A stretch of 64,000 bases of DNA from Solibacillus sp. FSL K6-1523 (GCF_038005225.1 NZ_JBBOSU010000001.1:732001-796000), one strand, 5' to 3'; shown: positions 10,221-19,697, counted from the first letter of the stretch. Notes: generated by a model not told the origin, from the letters alone. Made by a program: numbers and translations.

Positions 10221-11753
10221 ATGGTAATGCGTATTGGCGGTTTAGCCTCTGGTATGGATATTGATAGTATGGTAGAAAAATTGATGCAGGCGGAAAAAGC
10301 TCCGTTAAACAAACTGTATCAACAAAAACAAAAATATGAATGGCAACGTGATGCATATCGCGATGTAAATAAGAAATTAAAAGCATTTGATGATTTTTTA
10401 TTCAAAAACATGACATTACAAAAGGATTTATATAAAAAATCAGTATCAAGTTCAAATCCAGCGATTAGTGCAATTCCAACATCAGCAATTAACGGACAAA
10501 CATTAACAATTGATAGCGTGTCGCAAATCGCTAAAAGTGGTAACGCAGTTGGAACAATTACACCTGATACAGCGGGAACAAAAACATTAGGTGAACTTGG
10601 TATTGTTGCAGCAGGCAGTGATGAAGAGATTAAATTGAAAGTTTTGCAAAACGATGGTACAACGAAGGACGTTTCTTTAACTTTTAGTAGTACAGATACG
10701 ATTAATAATGTAGTCTCAAAGCTGAAAAAAGATACTGGTTTAAATGCATTTTATGATGAAAAATCGGGACAAATTGCTATCTCTACTACTGCAACAGGTA
10801 AGGGTGATTTGTATAAGATTGAAAAAATGGACCTTGATACAAACCAGCCATATACTGAGACTGTAAATGCAAGTGTATTTGTAGAAAGTGGCGGCGACTT
10901 CTTCGGCAAATTAGGTTTTAATGATACACAAGCATTAGTATCAAATGGCCAAAATGCAAAATTAACGATTAATGGCGCAGAAATTGAGCGCCAATCAAAT
11001 ACATTTGAAATTGATGGCTTTAATGTAACACTTAACAATACGTATACTGAGACTCAGCCAATCACGTTAACGACAAAAACGGATTCTGACAATATGATGG
11101 ACAAAATCAAAGAATTTGTAGAAACATACAATAGTTTAGTTGAATCATTCACTGATATGACGAAGGAAAAGCGTCATCGTGACTTCCCTCCTTTAACAGA
11201 TGAGCAAAAGAAGGATATGAAAGAAGATGAAATTAAATCTTGGGAAGAAAAGGCGAAAAGTGGTATACTTCGCAGCGATTCATTAGTAACAAGTGCATTA
11301 TCAAAAATGCGCACAACTATGTATGAAAAAGGCAGTAGTAGTAACCCATTGATCGACACATTATATGAGATGGGAATTACTACATCGAATAAAATTTCTG
11401 ATAACGGTAAATTAGTTATTGATGAAGACAAGCTTCGTGCGAAAATCGAGGAAGATCCTGATGCTGTATTTAGTACATTTAGTAACGCAACTGACGGTAC
11501 AGGGATTGTACAAAAATTACGAAAAAATATTAGTGCAACAACAATAGATATTGAAAAAAGAGCAGGTAGAGCAGATTCAACGAACCAAAGTTTTAATATT
11601 GGTCGAAATTTAGAAAGTGTTGAAGATCGTATCAATGCTTGGAAAACAAAGTTATCAAACATTGAACAGCGTTATTGGAAGCAATTTGGGGCGATGGAAG
11701 CGGCGATTAATAAAGCGAACCAACAATCGAGCATCTTTGCTCCACAGCAATAA
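10221..11753 (+). CDS. fliD: Flagellar filament cap protein FliD
   Basis: FliD (HAP2) forms the cap at the filament tip and guides flagellin polymerisation. The 510-residue protein has the family N-terminus (GLASGMDIDSMVEKLM, residues about 7-22) followed by a helical segment rich in Lys/Gln. The central region is variable and beta-rich, and the C-terminal FliD_C coiled coil ends in LSNIEQRYWKQFGAMEAAI. GGGAGGA sits 7 bases before the first ATG; a second ATG two codons later is also possible. It lies between flaG and the fliT-like gene in one operon. Confidence 0.95.
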   Translation: MVMRIGGLASGMDIDSMVEKLMQAEKAPLNKLYQQKQKYEWQRDAYRDVNKKLKAFDDFLFKNMTLQKDLYKKSVSSSNPAISAIPTSAINGQTLTIDSVSQIAKSGNAVGTITPDTAGTKTLGELGIVAAGSDEEIKLKVLQNDGTTKDVSLTFSSTDTINNVVSKLKKDTGLNAFYDEKSGQIAISTTATGKGDLYKIEKMDLDTNQPYTETVNASVFVESGGDFFGKLGFNDTQALVSNGQNAKLTINGAEIERQSNTFEIDGFNVTLNNTYTETQPITLTTKTDSDNMMDKIKEFVETYNSLVESFTDMTKEKRHRDFPPLTDEQKKDMKEDEIKSWEEKAKSGILRSDSLVTSALSKMRTTMYEKGSSSNPLIDTLYEMGITTSNKISDNGKLVIDEDKLRAKIEEDPDAVFSTFSNATDGTGIVQKLRKNISATTIDIEKRAGRADSTNQSFNIGRNLESVEDRINAWKTKLSNIEQRYWKQFGAMEAAINKANQQSSIFAPQQ

Positions 11754-11770
11754 TAAATGAGGTTAAAATA

Positions 11771-12130
11771 ATGGAACAAGTAAAAGTACTACTCCAAATA
11801 TCAGCAAAACTTTATCAACATTTGGCGGTTATTCCAAAGGGTGATGATCGTGAAGAATATATCGAACAAATTAACGAGCAACTCGATGAACGTGGTATAA
11901 TTATTGAGGAACTTCGCAAACAAGGATTTATTGCAAATCCTGAAGAAAAAGCGCATGCAACGTTAATCGAACTTGATAAAGGGATTCGTGAACGCTTAAA
12001 TTTTGTTATGAAAGAAGTTAAACATGATTTAAAAGACTTACAAAATTCTAAGAAAAACGAACAGCAATATATGAATCCATATGCAAGTATCCAAGTAATG
12101 GATGGACGTTACTATGATAAAAAGAACTAA
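11771..12130 (+). CDS. fliT: FliT-like flagellar chaperone
   Basis: A small, charged, largely helical protein of 119 residues lying 17 bases after fliD and 26 before fliS. FliT proteins are export chaperones for FliD. The assignment rests on operon position, size and the pattern EYIEQINEQLDERG...RNFVMKEVKHDLK-type helices (approximate), not on a diagnostic motif. In B. subtilis the order is fliD-fliS-fliT, whereas here the FliT-like gene comes before fliS. The C-terminal tail ends in DGRYYDKKN. It could instead be another small flagellar chaperone. Confidence 0.75.
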   Translation: MEQVKVLLQISAKLYQHLAVIPKGDDREEYIEQINEQLDERGIIIEELRKQGFIANPEEKAHATLIELDKGIRERLNFVMKEVKHDLKDLQNSKKNEQQYMNPYASIQVMDGRYYDKKN

Positions 12131-12156
12131 AACTAGCTTCAGAGGGAGTGTAATTT

Positions 12157-12564
12157 TTGACTGCACAAACTAATAATGCTTTTAACGCATATAAACAAAA
12201 CAGTGTAACGACAGCATCACCAGGTGAGCTTACTTTAATGTTGTATAATGGATGTATTAAATTTATCGGTCAGGCAAAAAGGTCGATAGAGGATAAAAAT
12301 ATTGAGCAACGTAATTATTATATTCAACGTGCTCAAGCAATTATAAGTGAGTTAATGTCCACATTGAATATGGATATTGAAATTTCTAAAGAGATGTTAC
12401 CATTATATGACTATATGCAACGCCGTCTAACAGATGCTAACATTAAAAATGATCTAGCTATTTTAGATGAGGTTGTAGGTTTAGTAGCAGAACTCCGTGA
12501 CACATGGAAAGAAGTTATTAAAATTACACGTCAACAGCAATATGCCAATGTAGAGCAAATATAA
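12157..12564 (+). CDS. fliS: Flagellin export chaperone FliS
   Basis: FliS binds flagellin C-termini in the cytoplasm and delivers it to the export gate. The 135-residue helical protein has the family signature NAFNAYKQNSVTTASPGELTLMLYNG near the N-terminus (first 33 residues, abbreviated) and the conserved MLPLYDYMQRRLTDAN region. It begins with TTG, supported by GAGGGAG about 8 bases upstream and by the start falling at the conserved N-terminus. It is the last gene of the operon, followed directly by a terminator. Confidence 0.95.
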   Translation: MTAQTNNAFNAYKQNSVTTASPGELTLMLYNGCIKFIGQAKRSIEDKNIEQRNYYIQRAQAIISELMSTLNMDIEISKEMLPLYDYMQRRLTDANIKNDLAILDEVVGLVAELRDTWKEVIKITRQQQYANVEQI

Positions 12565-12571
12565 AATCAAG

Positions 12572-12605
12572 AGGACCCGCTTATAAAAAAGTCGGGTCCT
12601 TTTTA
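12572..12605 (+). terminator. Terminator of the flaG-fliS operon
   Basis: AGGACCCG pairs with CGGGTCCT across a 13-base loop and is followed by TTTTTAG. Confidence 0.9.
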
Positions 12606-13299
12606 GTATTGGAAATACAAATTGTAAAAATTTGTCCATAAATTGGAATTGTATTGGAAGTTACAATTTGCGAGAATAAAGATACAGAAATAAGATTATT
12701 GAATTGTTAAAATATATAGACAAATGAAGTTAGGGTAGGTACAATTAAATGGAAATAACAGTTGACATTGTGATGAATGTTACAGAAATAAAAAATGATA
12801 TAAGGTAATATGTATGGGGATGTTGGATATTTAGTAGCGGATGTTTCAGAAGTGGATTATCACACGATTTAGCTAGAAAATTGCACTTTTATATTATAAG
12901 AAATTTGTTGATATCGTATTTCGAAGTAGTCAAAAGGACACCTCGTTTAAAAAAATTGTACTATTCAAAAGGATAAGCCACAATTTGCTTTTATTTTAAG
13001 TATGAGCACAGAAAAAAGCAGTAAAAAACCACTCTACGACAATCGCCATCAATTGTTCACAGCTCGAATTTCTTAATATTACACAAAGAGATAGTTAGGA
13101 AATCTTCTTTATTCATCAATTCTTAAAAAGCCGCAAATAAATCACCTACAGCAACGTAGGAATAGATAATTTGAAATTTGTATTTTTACTATATTAATAT
13201 CGATTTAAAGCAAGGGTTTATGAGTTTTTGAATGCTAATGGCAATGAAATGGTGATCTATCATGGAGGAAAAAATAGCAATATATGAACGAATCATCAA

Positions 13300-13450
13300 C
13301 TGGCTAATCGGAGAAGGGGGTGAGTGAAATGTGAAAGAAAACAAACAAAAAGCCCCAAGTGAGTGACTTTGACCAGAAATTCACTTGAGGTTGGTGTCGT
13401 CGTCGAATACCGACATACTATTAGTATACTCCTAATCTTGTCATTTGATA
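13300..13450. other. Possible remnant of a type I toxin/antitoxin locus
   Basis: On the plus strand GGAGAAGGGGG precedes GTGAGTGAAATG, which stops at once with TGA, and is followed by a KENKQKAPSE-coding tail. On the minus strand a possible promoter (TTATCA-N17-TATACT, near 13425-13455) leads into a hairpin ending in a T-rich run (13340-13390). A short antisense RNA converging on a tiny toxin gene is the usual layout of BsrG/TxpA or holin-like-toxin loci. Here the hydrophobic toxin core seems to be missing. The call is an inference from layout and remembered resemblance. Confidence 0.3.
13340..13390 (-). terminator. Minus-strand hairpin terminator
   Basis: On the minus strand CCTCAAGTGA pairs with TCACTTGGGG (one mismatch) across 18 bases and is followed by CTTTTTGTTTG. 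No minus-strand coding gene lies upstream, so it probably ends a short non-coding transcript starting near 13425. Confidence 0.55.
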
Positions 13451-13815
13451 ACCAAAAAAATAAAGAAAAGGGAGAAATGATGAAAGATATATCGAATCAT
13501 TCAGAAGTTATGGCATAGCTATCTTTTAAAGCGGAGCATGAAGAATAATATTCAATTATTAATTACGTTATATTGGTTCGAGGATAAAGGAAGCAGTCAA
13601 ACTAGTTTTAAATTCCGTTAGCATGTACCTCCGATTACGGCAAAATAGCATTGGAAAATTGAGATTTGGTTTTCATCAAAATCTATTCATAATACAGTGT
13701 CGTGTCTATCCCACTTAATTACCTAAAGATGCGTTATTTTGAAGTGCAAAAATACTTTTCTATTATTTTTTGGTCATTCACCTAAAATGTATTTAAAAGC
13801 AGCGTACTGCAAGAT

Positions 13816-13885
13816 GACCTAGTCAGTTAGGTCTAAAATCACCCGCTAAAGCTACCTCGTATTTTTTCGTATGAGGTAGCTTTTT
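13816..13885 (+). terminator. Two hairpins, the second a terminator, before the ComK-like gene
   Basis: GACCTA/TAGGTC (13816-13833) is followed by a 14-bp stem AAAGCTACCTCGTA with TATGAGGTAGCTTT (13848-13883, one G-T pair) and then T5. No gene ends just upstream. It therefore ends either a small RNA or a leader transcript of the gene starting at 13931. Confidence 0.7.
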
Positions 13886-13930
13886 GTACAAAGGTACTAA
13901 AAATTCTCAATAGTAAAGGGGAGTAAATCT

Positions 13931-14212
13931 GTGGAGATTCAAAAATCATATATTATAACATCTAAAACAATCGCAATCATGCCTTTCGTTACAGAAAATG
14001 GTAAGTTGTATACAGTCGCTTTGGAAACGGGAGCAATCGCGATTATCGCAAAACCACCTACTACACTCATTAAAGAAAACGAACAATTTATTATGAGTCA
14101 GAAACAAAACGTCAATCGTATTTATGAAGATTTATGGGAAAAAGATATTATTCAAAATGGTAAAAAAGCAAACATAAAATTTAAGTTCAAAATGGATAAA
14201 CGGAATTTTTAG
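13931..14212 (+). CDS. Short ComK-like protein
   Basis: 93 residues from a GTG supported by AAGGGGAG. Residues 4-52 (KSYIITSKTIAIMPFVTENG, then TVALETGAIAIIAKPP) line up by eye with the N-terminus of ComK: a SY...TIAVLP strand, a GK turn, a V.V..KP segment and a following basic/acidic helix start. The C-terminal 40 residues do not look like ComK, and the conserved GSSY region and later DNA-binding part are absent. A full-length comK lies at 19698-20189, so this is a diverged or truncated paralogue. It could be a decoy, a regulator, or a decaying gene. Confidence 0.6.
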   Translation: MEIQKSYIITSKTIAIMPFVTENGKLYTVALETGAIAIIAKPPTTLIKENEQFIMSQKQNVNRIYEDLWEKDIIQNGKKANIKFKFKMDKRNF

Positions 14213-14261
14213 AAAACATCAATTTCTACTATTATAAGGGGATTTTGAGGTAGGGTATCCT

Positions 14262-14290
14262 AATAATGAATAGAAAATATTCATATTATT
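14262..14290. repeat. AT-rich inverted repeat
   Basis: AATAATGAATA and TATTCATATTATT form an imperfect hairpin around GAAAA in the 340-base gap between the ComK-like and PilZ genes. It lacks a clear T-run, so it is more likely an operator or hairpin than a terminator. Nothing else is recognisable in this gap. Confidence 0.4.
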
Positions 14291-14554
14291 GAAATGCGCA
14301 TTAATTTATGTGATTTGGTGCAACATATGTTTTTCTACCCTTTTGTTCGAATAAAGTCCTCCTAATAAATATGAAGGAAATAGGAGAAGGAAGCTTATTT
14401 TTTAATAATTTTATGTGAAGAGCATAGTTAAAATGATCTGATTTCTGGCTGTTATTTCTTTTGTAAAATAGCAATTAAGCTCATAGACATTTTATGGTAT
14501 ACGTTGGGATAATATATTGAGAGCGCTATTACTTTTTATGCAGGAGGATGTGCC

Positions 14555-14932
14555 ATGATTTTCAAAAGAACAGAGGGGTTTCGATTTGCTTTTGGAGACC
14601 CTGTTGCTGCAGATTTTGTTTTGTTATTGAATGGTAAACCAGAAGGCGGGAAATGTTCATGTAATGTTCTTGATATTAGTCCACATGGAATGAAAATGTT
14701 TTCAAAAACTGAAATTGGTGAATACAGTAATAAGGTGGTACAAATTGAAGTTCAATTCGTTTTAGATGAGGTGAAAATTAAAGCGGTAGGTGAAATTGTT
14801 TGGAAAAGAAGTTTTGGTAAAGACTATCATTATGGATTAGTTTTTGAAAATCAGCCTATTGTAGAGGAGTTAATTGTGAGTGAGTTAAAGGTGCGCCGTA
14901 AAAAAGAAGTTAAGCGTGCTTCAAAGGTATAG
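14555..14932 (+). CDS. PilZ-domain protein (c-di-GMP binding candidate)
   Basis: PilZ domains bind cyclic di-GMP through an N-terminal Arg motif and a D/N-x-S-x-x-G motif. Here DISPHG (about residues 40-45) matches the second motif, followed by the beta-barrel strand pattern IKAVGEIVWKRSFGKDYHYG. The N-terminal basic part reads KRTEGFR, an R-x4-R spacing rather than the usual RxxxR, so ligand binding is likely but not assured. The 125-residue protein is a single domain. CAGGAGG precedes the ATG. Its location between flagellar genes and hpf-secA fits motility control. Confidence 0.75.
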   Translation: MIFKRTEGFRFAFGDPVAADFVLLLNGKPEGGKCSCNVLDISPHGMKMFSKTEIGEYSNKVVQIEVQFVLDEVKIKAVGEIVWKRSFGKDYHYGLVFENQPIVEELIVSELKVRRKKEVKRASKV

Positions 14933-14974
14933 TTCACTCAAATTGTCGAAAAATGAAATAATGTTTAAAATGTA

Positions 14975-15001
14975 GCAGGAATTTTTCAACCGATGTAGAA
15001 A
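14975..15001 (+). promoter_or_regulatory. Sigma-H-like promoter of hpf
   Basis: GCAGGAATT (14975-14983), 11 bases, then GTAGAAA (14995-15001). The sigma-H consensus is RnAGGAWWW-N11-12-RnnGAAT, so only the last -10 base differs. B. subtilis hpf (yvyD) is known to be transcribed by sigma-H and sigma-B, which supports the call. Confidence 0.5.
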
Positions 15002-15036
15002 TAAGTTAATATAGCCGTTAAGAAGGAGGAGTTCAC

Positions 15037-15591
15037 ATGCTAAACTTTAACATTCGTGGTGAGAACATTGAGGTAACTCCAGCGATTCGCGATCACGTTG
15101 AGTCTAAAATCGAAAAGATTGAACGCTATTTCAATGGTGATGTAAGTGCGAACGCTAATGTCAATTTAAAGGTTTATAATGCAAAACAAACAAAGGTGGA
15201 AGTTACAATTCCTATGAAGAATTTGACGCTTCGAGCTGAAGAGCGTCATGACGATATGTATGCGGCAGTTGATTTAATTGTCGACAAATTAGAACGTCAA
15301 ATTCGTAAACATAAAACGAAAGTCAATCGTAAATTCCGTGATCGAGAGGGGACAGGCCTCTATTTCGCAGCTGTTAATCAGGCGGATACATCCCTTGAAA
15401 ATTCAGACGAAGATTATGTAATTGTACGTACAAAACAATTCGATCTAAAGCCAATGGATCAAGAAGAAGCAGTTTTACAAATGAACATGCTTGGCCATGA
15501 TTTCTACATTTACACAGATGCAGAATCAGATGGTACGAACATCGTTTATAAACGTAAAGACGGCAAGTACGGCTTAATTGAAACGAATTAA
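15037..15591 (+). CDS. hpf: Long-form ribosome hibernation promoting factor
   Basis: HPF dimerises 70S ribosomes into 100S particles in stationary phase. The 184 residues comprise the N-terminal S30AE/YfiA domain (MLNFNIRGENIEVTPAIRDH to about residue 105) and a C-terminal dimerisation domain (IVRTKQFDLKPMDQEEAVLQ, then FYIYTDAESDG), i.e. the long form found in Firmicutes. AAGGAGGAG stands 6 bases before the ATG. It is followed by its own terminator and then secA, as in B. subtilis. Confidence 0.95.
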   Translation: MLNFNIRGENIEVTPAIRDHVESKIEKIERYFNGDVSANANVNLKVYNAKQTKVEVTIPMKNLTLRAEERHDDMYAAVDLIVDKLERQIRKHKTKVNRKFRDREGTGLYFAAVNQADTSLENSDEDYVIVRTKQFDLKPMDQEEAVLQMNMLGHDFYIYTDAESDGTNIVYKRKDGKYGLIETN

Positions 15592-15604
15592 CTAAATCAA
15601 TCTC

Positions 15605-15640
15605 AAAACGGACTGCCTCTATACGTGCAGTCCGTTTTTT
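15605..15640 (+). terminator. hpf terminator
   Basis: AAAACGGACTGC pairs with GCAGTCCGTTTT and ends in a T8 run. Confidence 0.9.
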
Positions 15641-15813
15641 TTGTAGTCTATCACTCAATAGGGGACAAGTACTTCTGATTTGGTTGTGGATATAAATTAC
15701 GGTCATTTGGATAAGAATTTATGGTTTATCCACATTAATATAAGAATTATTCATAATAAAGCTGACATCAACTTGAAAATGGGCACTAATTATCCAATTA
15801 ATTTACTGTCTAT

Positions 15814-15843
15814 TTGCACCAACTCTATACATAATGCTAAAAT
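15814..15843 (+). promoter_or_regulatory. Likely sigma-A promoter of secA
   Basis: TTGCAC (15814-15819), 18 bases, TAAAAT (15838-15843), with the secA ATG 37 bases further on. A small inverted repeat (TGGATAA/TTATCCA) lies about 100 bases upstream. Confidence 0.5.
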
Positions 15844-15880
15844 GAAAAGTGAGAATATTTATTGGGAAGTGACCATAAGA

Positions 15881-18394
15881 ATGGCAAACATATTAAATAA
15901 ATTATTTGATTTCAATAAAAAAGAAGTAAAGAAGCTTGAAAAAGTAGCAGATAAGGTAGAGGCATTCGCAAATCAGATGGAAACGCTCTCTGATGAAGCA
16001 TTACAAGCGAAAACAGAAGAGTTCAAAAATCGTTTCCAAAACGGTGAAACAGTTGATCAATTATTACCTGAAGCTTTTGCAACGATTCGAGAAGCATCCC
16101 GTCGCGTACTGGGCATGTATCCGTTCCGCGTACAAATTATGGGGGCTGTTGCATTAAATGAAGGGAATATTGCAGAAATGAAAACCGGTGAAGGGAAGAC
16201 ATTAACTTCCACACTGGCGGTTTATTTAAATGCGATTACAGGTAAAGGTGTACATGTTGTTACAGTCAACGAATATTTAGCGAGCCGTGACGCCGAGGAA
16301 ATGGGCGAATTGTATAATTGGTTAGGCTTAACAATCGGACTGAATTTAAATAGCATGTCAAAAGAAGAAAAACGAGAAGCTTATGCGGCGGATATTACGT
16401 ATTCAACGAACAATGAATTAGGCTTTGACTATTTACGTGATAACATGGTGCTTTATAAAGAAGATCGTGTACAGCGCCCATTATACTATGCCGTAATTGA
16501 CGAGGTGGACTCGATTTTAATCGATGAAGCACGTACGCCGTTAATTATTTCGGGGCAAGCAGGAAAAACAGCGCAACTTTATGTGCAATCAAATGCCTTT
16601 GCGCGCATGCTAAAAAAAGATGAAGATTACAATTATGAAGAGTCGACAAAGGGTGTTACGTTAACAGAAGCTGGGATTGAAAAGGCGGAAAGAGCATTCG
16701 GTATCGATAACTTATTTGATTTAGCGCATGTTCGTCTCAACCATGCGATTAACCAAAGCTTAAAGGCACATGCGTCTATGCATTTAGATGTGGATTACGT
16801 TGTGCAAGAGGGTGAAGTGGTGATTGTTGACGGCTTTACAGGTCGTTTGATGAAAGGTCGTCGCTATTCGGATGGCTTACACCAAGCAATTGAGGCAAAA
16901 GAAGGCTTAGATATTCAAAATGAATCGATGACAATGGCTACGGTAACGTTCCAAAACTATTTCCGTATGTACGAAAAGTTATCTGGTATGACGGGTACAG
17001 CGAAAACAGAGGAAGAGGAATTCCGCAATATTTACAACATGCAAGTAGTGGCAATTCCGACAAATAAACCGATTGCGCGTGATGACCGTCCAGACTTGAT
17101 TTATGCATCTATGGAAGGGAAATTTAAGGCGGTAGCGGAAGATATTGCAGAACGTCATAGCCTGGGGCAACCCGTTTTAGTTGGTACGGTGGCGATTGAA
17201 ACGTCTGAAATTATTTCGAAATTCTTAACGAAATTTAAAATTCCTCATAGTGTATTAAATGCGAAAAACCATGAGCATGAAGCAGATATTATTTTAAATG
17301 CTGGTCAAAAAGGTGCCGTAACGATTGCGACAAACATGGCAGGTCGTGGTACCGACATTAAGCCAGGTGAAGGTGTAATGGAAATTGGCGGTTTGGCTGT
17401 TATTGGTACAGAGCGTCATGAATCACGCCGTATTGACAATCAATTACGTGGTCGTTCTGGACGTCAAGGGAACCCCGGTGTGACGCAATTCTACCTTTCT
17501 TTAGAAGATGATTTAATGCGTCGCTTTGGTTCGGACAATATGAAGGCGATGATGACGAAGCTTGGGATGGATGATTCACAGCCAATTCAATCTCGTATGG
17601 TTTCAAAAGCTGTAGAATCGGCGCAAAAACGTGTAGAAGGAAATAACTTTGATGCACGTAAACGTTTATTACAATATGATGATGTATTACGTCAGCAACG
17701 TGAAGTGATTTATAAAGAACGTGAAGATGTATTAGACTCAGAAAATATGCGTGAGCTCGTGGAATCAATGATACAACAGGCAGTAGAAAATGCAGTAGCC
17801 GTACACACGCAAGGTGAAAGAGATGCATGGACACTCGATGCATTGGAGGATTATATTTCGGCAAACCTTTTAGAAGAAGGTTTAATTACAGTAGCGGATT
17901 TACAAAATAAATCACCTGAAGAAATGACTTTGTTCATTTATGAAAAAGTTCTTGTTCATTACAATGAAAAAGAAGAAGCCATGACGCCAGAGCGCATGCG
18001 TGAATTCGAAAAGGTTATTTTATTGCGTTCAATTGATACGAAATGGATTGACCATATTGATGCGATGGATCAGCTACGTCAAGGGATTCACCTACGTGCT
18101 TATGGACAAACGGATCCATTGCGTGAATATCAGCAAGAAGGTTTTGCGATGTTCGAAGATATGGTTGCCTCTGTGCGTGAAGATGTTGCGAAATACGCAA
18201 TGAAAGCCGAAATTCGCAGCAATTTACAACGTGAAGAAGTAGCAAAAGGGCAAGCGGTGAATCCGAAAGAGGATGGACCAGCTGCAAAGCCAAAAAAAAT
18301 GCCTACGCGTAAAGCGGAAAACATCGGTCGTAATGATCCATGTCCATGTGGAAGCGGCAAAAAATATAAATCTTGTCACGGTGTAGGGAACTAA
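15881..18394 (+). CDS. secA: Preprotein translocase ATPase SecA
   Basis: SecA drives secretory proteins through SecYEG using ATP. The 837-residue protein shows MKTGEGKTL (Walker A), [14 protein letters not shown] (DEAD box), [24 protein letters not shown] and [11 protein letters not shown] helicase motifs, and the C-terminal zinc-binding SEC-C motif [14 protein letters not shown]. The reading frame stays open upstream to 15680, but that part is unlike SecA. The ATG at 15881 ([15 protein letters not shown]) matches the family start and follows GGGAAG. It lies between hpf and prfB, the normal order. Confidence 0.97.
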   Translation: MANILNKLFDFNKKEVKKLEKVADKVEAFANQMETLSDEALQAKTEEFKNRFQNGETVDQLLPEAFATIREASRRVLGMYPFRVQIMGAVALNEGNIAEMKTGEGKTLTSTLAVYLNAITGKGVHVVTVNEYLASRDAEEMGELYNWLGLTIGLNLNSMSKEEKREAYAADITYSTNNELGFDYLRDNMVLYKEDRVQRPLYYAVIDEVDSILIDEARTPLIISGQAGKTAQLYVQSNAFARMLKKDEDYNYEESTKGVTLTEAGIEKAERAFGIDNLFDLAHVRLNHAINQSLKAHASMHLDVDYVVQEGEVVIVDGFTGRLMKGRRYSDGLHQAIEAKEGLDIQNESMTMATVTFQNYFRMYEKLSGMTGTAKTEEEEFRNIYNMQVVAIPTNKPIARDDRPDLIYASMEGKFKAVAEDIAERHSLGQPVLVGTVAIETSEIISKFLTKFKIPHSVLNAKNHEHEADIILNAGQKGAVTIATNMAGRGTDIKPGEGVMEIGGLAVIGTERHESRRIDNQLRGRSGRQGNPGVTQFYLSLEDDLMRRFGSDNMKAMMTKLGMDDSQPIQSRMVSKAVESAQKRVEGNNFDARKRLLQYDDVLRQQREVIYKEREDVLDSENMRELVESMIQQAVENAVAVHTQGERDAWTLDALEDYISANLLEEGLITVADLQNKSPEEMTLFIYEKVLVHYNEKEEAMTPERMREFEKVILLRSIDTKWIDHIDAMDQLRQGIHLRAYGQTDPLREYQQEGFAMFEDMVASVREDVAKYAMKAEIRSNLQREEVAKGQAVNPKEDGPAAKPKKMPTRKAENIGRNDPCPCGSGKKYKSCHGVGN

Positions 18395-18424
18395 CATAGA
18401 GAGTGTGGATTGAAATCCCACAAA

Positions 18425-18467
18425 CATGCCGGGGTCATTGAAATTTCGATGGCCTCGGCTATGTTTT
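18425..18467 (+). terminator. secA terminator (probable)
   Basis: CATGCCGGGGTCAT pairs with ATGGCCTCGGCTATG with one bulge and a G-T pair, followed by TTTT. Confidence 0.65.
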
Positions 18468-18507
18468 CGAAAAAATCAAATATGCTTTAAATTAATGGAG
18501 GATTACA

Positions 18508-19615
18508 ATGATCGAATTAGCAGATGTACGAAATGCGTTAGAAAATACAGCGGGGAAATTAGCTGACTTTAGGGGGTCTCTTTGACTTAGAAAACAAAGA
18601 GGCACGTATTCAAGAGTTAGATGAAATGATGCTGGAGCCAAACTTTTGGAATGACCAACAAGGGGCTCAAGTCGTTATTAATGAACTTAACGGCATTAAA
18701 GCAGTAGTAAACGAGTTTAATGATTTAATTTCAACGCAGGAAAATCTTGAAATGATGCTGGAGCTTTTACGTGAAGAGCCAGATGCAGAGCTACAAGAAG
18801 ACCTTGGCAATGAATTGTCTGATTTTAAAGCGAAAATGGCTGATTTTGAATTACAAATGTTATTATCAGAGCCGTACGATAAAAATAATGCGATTTTAGA
18901 GCTACATCCAGGTGCTGGTGGTACGGAATCACAGGACTGGGGTTCGTTGCTGTTACGCATGTATACACGTTGGGCAGAGAAGCGCGGCTTTAAAGTGACG
19001 ACGATTGACTATTTACCTGGTGATGAAGCTGGAATCAAATCTGTGACGCTGCAAATTACAGGTCATAATGCTTACGGGTATTTAAAGGCTGAAAAAGGTG
19101 TTCACCGTTTAGTACGTATTTCACCATTCGATTCTTCAGGTCGTCGTCATACATCGTTCGTTTCATGTGATGTCATGCCAGAATTTAATGATGAAATTGA
19201 AATTGATGTGCGCTCGGAAGATTTAAAAATTGATACGTATCGTGCAACAGGTGCGGGTGGTCAGCATATTAATACGACGGACTCCGCTGTTCGTATTACT
19301 CACACACCAACTGGGGTTGTCGTGCAATGTCAAAACGAGCGTTCACAAATTAAAAACCGCGATGCTGCAATGAAAATGTTAAAATCAAAGCTTTACCAAT
19401 TAGAAATTGAAAAACAACAAGCACAATTGGATGAGATTCGTGGGGAGCAAAAGGAAATCGGCTGGGGTTCACAAATTCGTTCATATGTATTCCATCCGTA
19501 TTCAATGGTAAAAGATCACCGTACAAATCACGAAACAGGAAATATTGGTTCTGTAATGGACGGCGATTTAGATCCATTTATTACAGCCTACTTACGTTCG
19601 AAAATTTCTTATTAA
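18508..19615 (+). CDS. prfB: Peptide chain release factor 2 (programmed frameshift)
   Basis: RF2 recognises UGA and UAA stop codons and triggers peptide release. Translation starts at ATG 18508 (GGAGGA upstream), reads 25 codons, meets an in-frame UGA at 18583-18585 and must shift +1 to continue at GAC 18584. The joined product is 368 residues. It shows the SPF anticodon motif ([10 protein letters not shown]) and the GGQ catalytic motif ([15 protein letters not shown]). Low RF2 slows termination at the UGA and favours the shift, an autoregulatory circuit. Gene callers ignoring the shift would start wrongly at 18626. Confidence 0.96.
18571..18586 (+). promoter_or_regulatory. RF2 programmed +1 frameshift site
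   Basis: AGGGGG acts as an internal Shine-Dalgarno and is followed by TCT, the slippery CTT codon, then TGAC. The C after UGA makes a weak terminator. This is the classic arrangement for RF2. Confidence 0.95.
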
Positions 19616-19625
19616 TCTTGAATAT

Positions 19626-19671
19626 AAGCTGTCCCACACGTCATGAAAAAGACTGTTGGGACAGCTTTTTT
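19626..19671 (+). terminator. prfB terminator
   Basis: AAGCTGTCCCA pairs with TGGGACAGCTT across a 19-base loop, then T-rich. Confidence 0.9.
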
Positions 19672-19697
19672 ATTGGAATTCGACTGGTTTGCACTAA

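Larger units (their letters stand above)
12606..13847 (+). other. Gene-poor region with decayed sequence
   Basis: No reading frame with plausible start, length and ribosome binding site is visible on either strand in this 1.2-kb AT-rich stretch. Short start-like pieces exist, for example an ATG at 13479-13481 after GGGAGA that stops after 13-14 codons. Frames downstream of them are broken by several stops, which suggests relics rather than genes. The toxin/antitoxin-like remnant and the minus-strand hairpin are listed separately. Confidence 0.5.

Noticed and set aside
12606-13847. Transposase or prophage remnant in the gene-poor region
   Set aside because: I could not align any translated piece convincingly with a transposase, and no terminal inverted repeats or target duplications are visible.
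15680-15880. 67-residue N-terminal extension of SecA
   Set aside because: Not SecA-like, and it contains the likely promoter; the ATG at 15881 gives the normal SecA N-terminus.
18626-19615. RF2 starting at 18626
   Set aside because: The protein would lack its N-terminal domain; the programmed frameshift at 18583 explains the interrupted frame.
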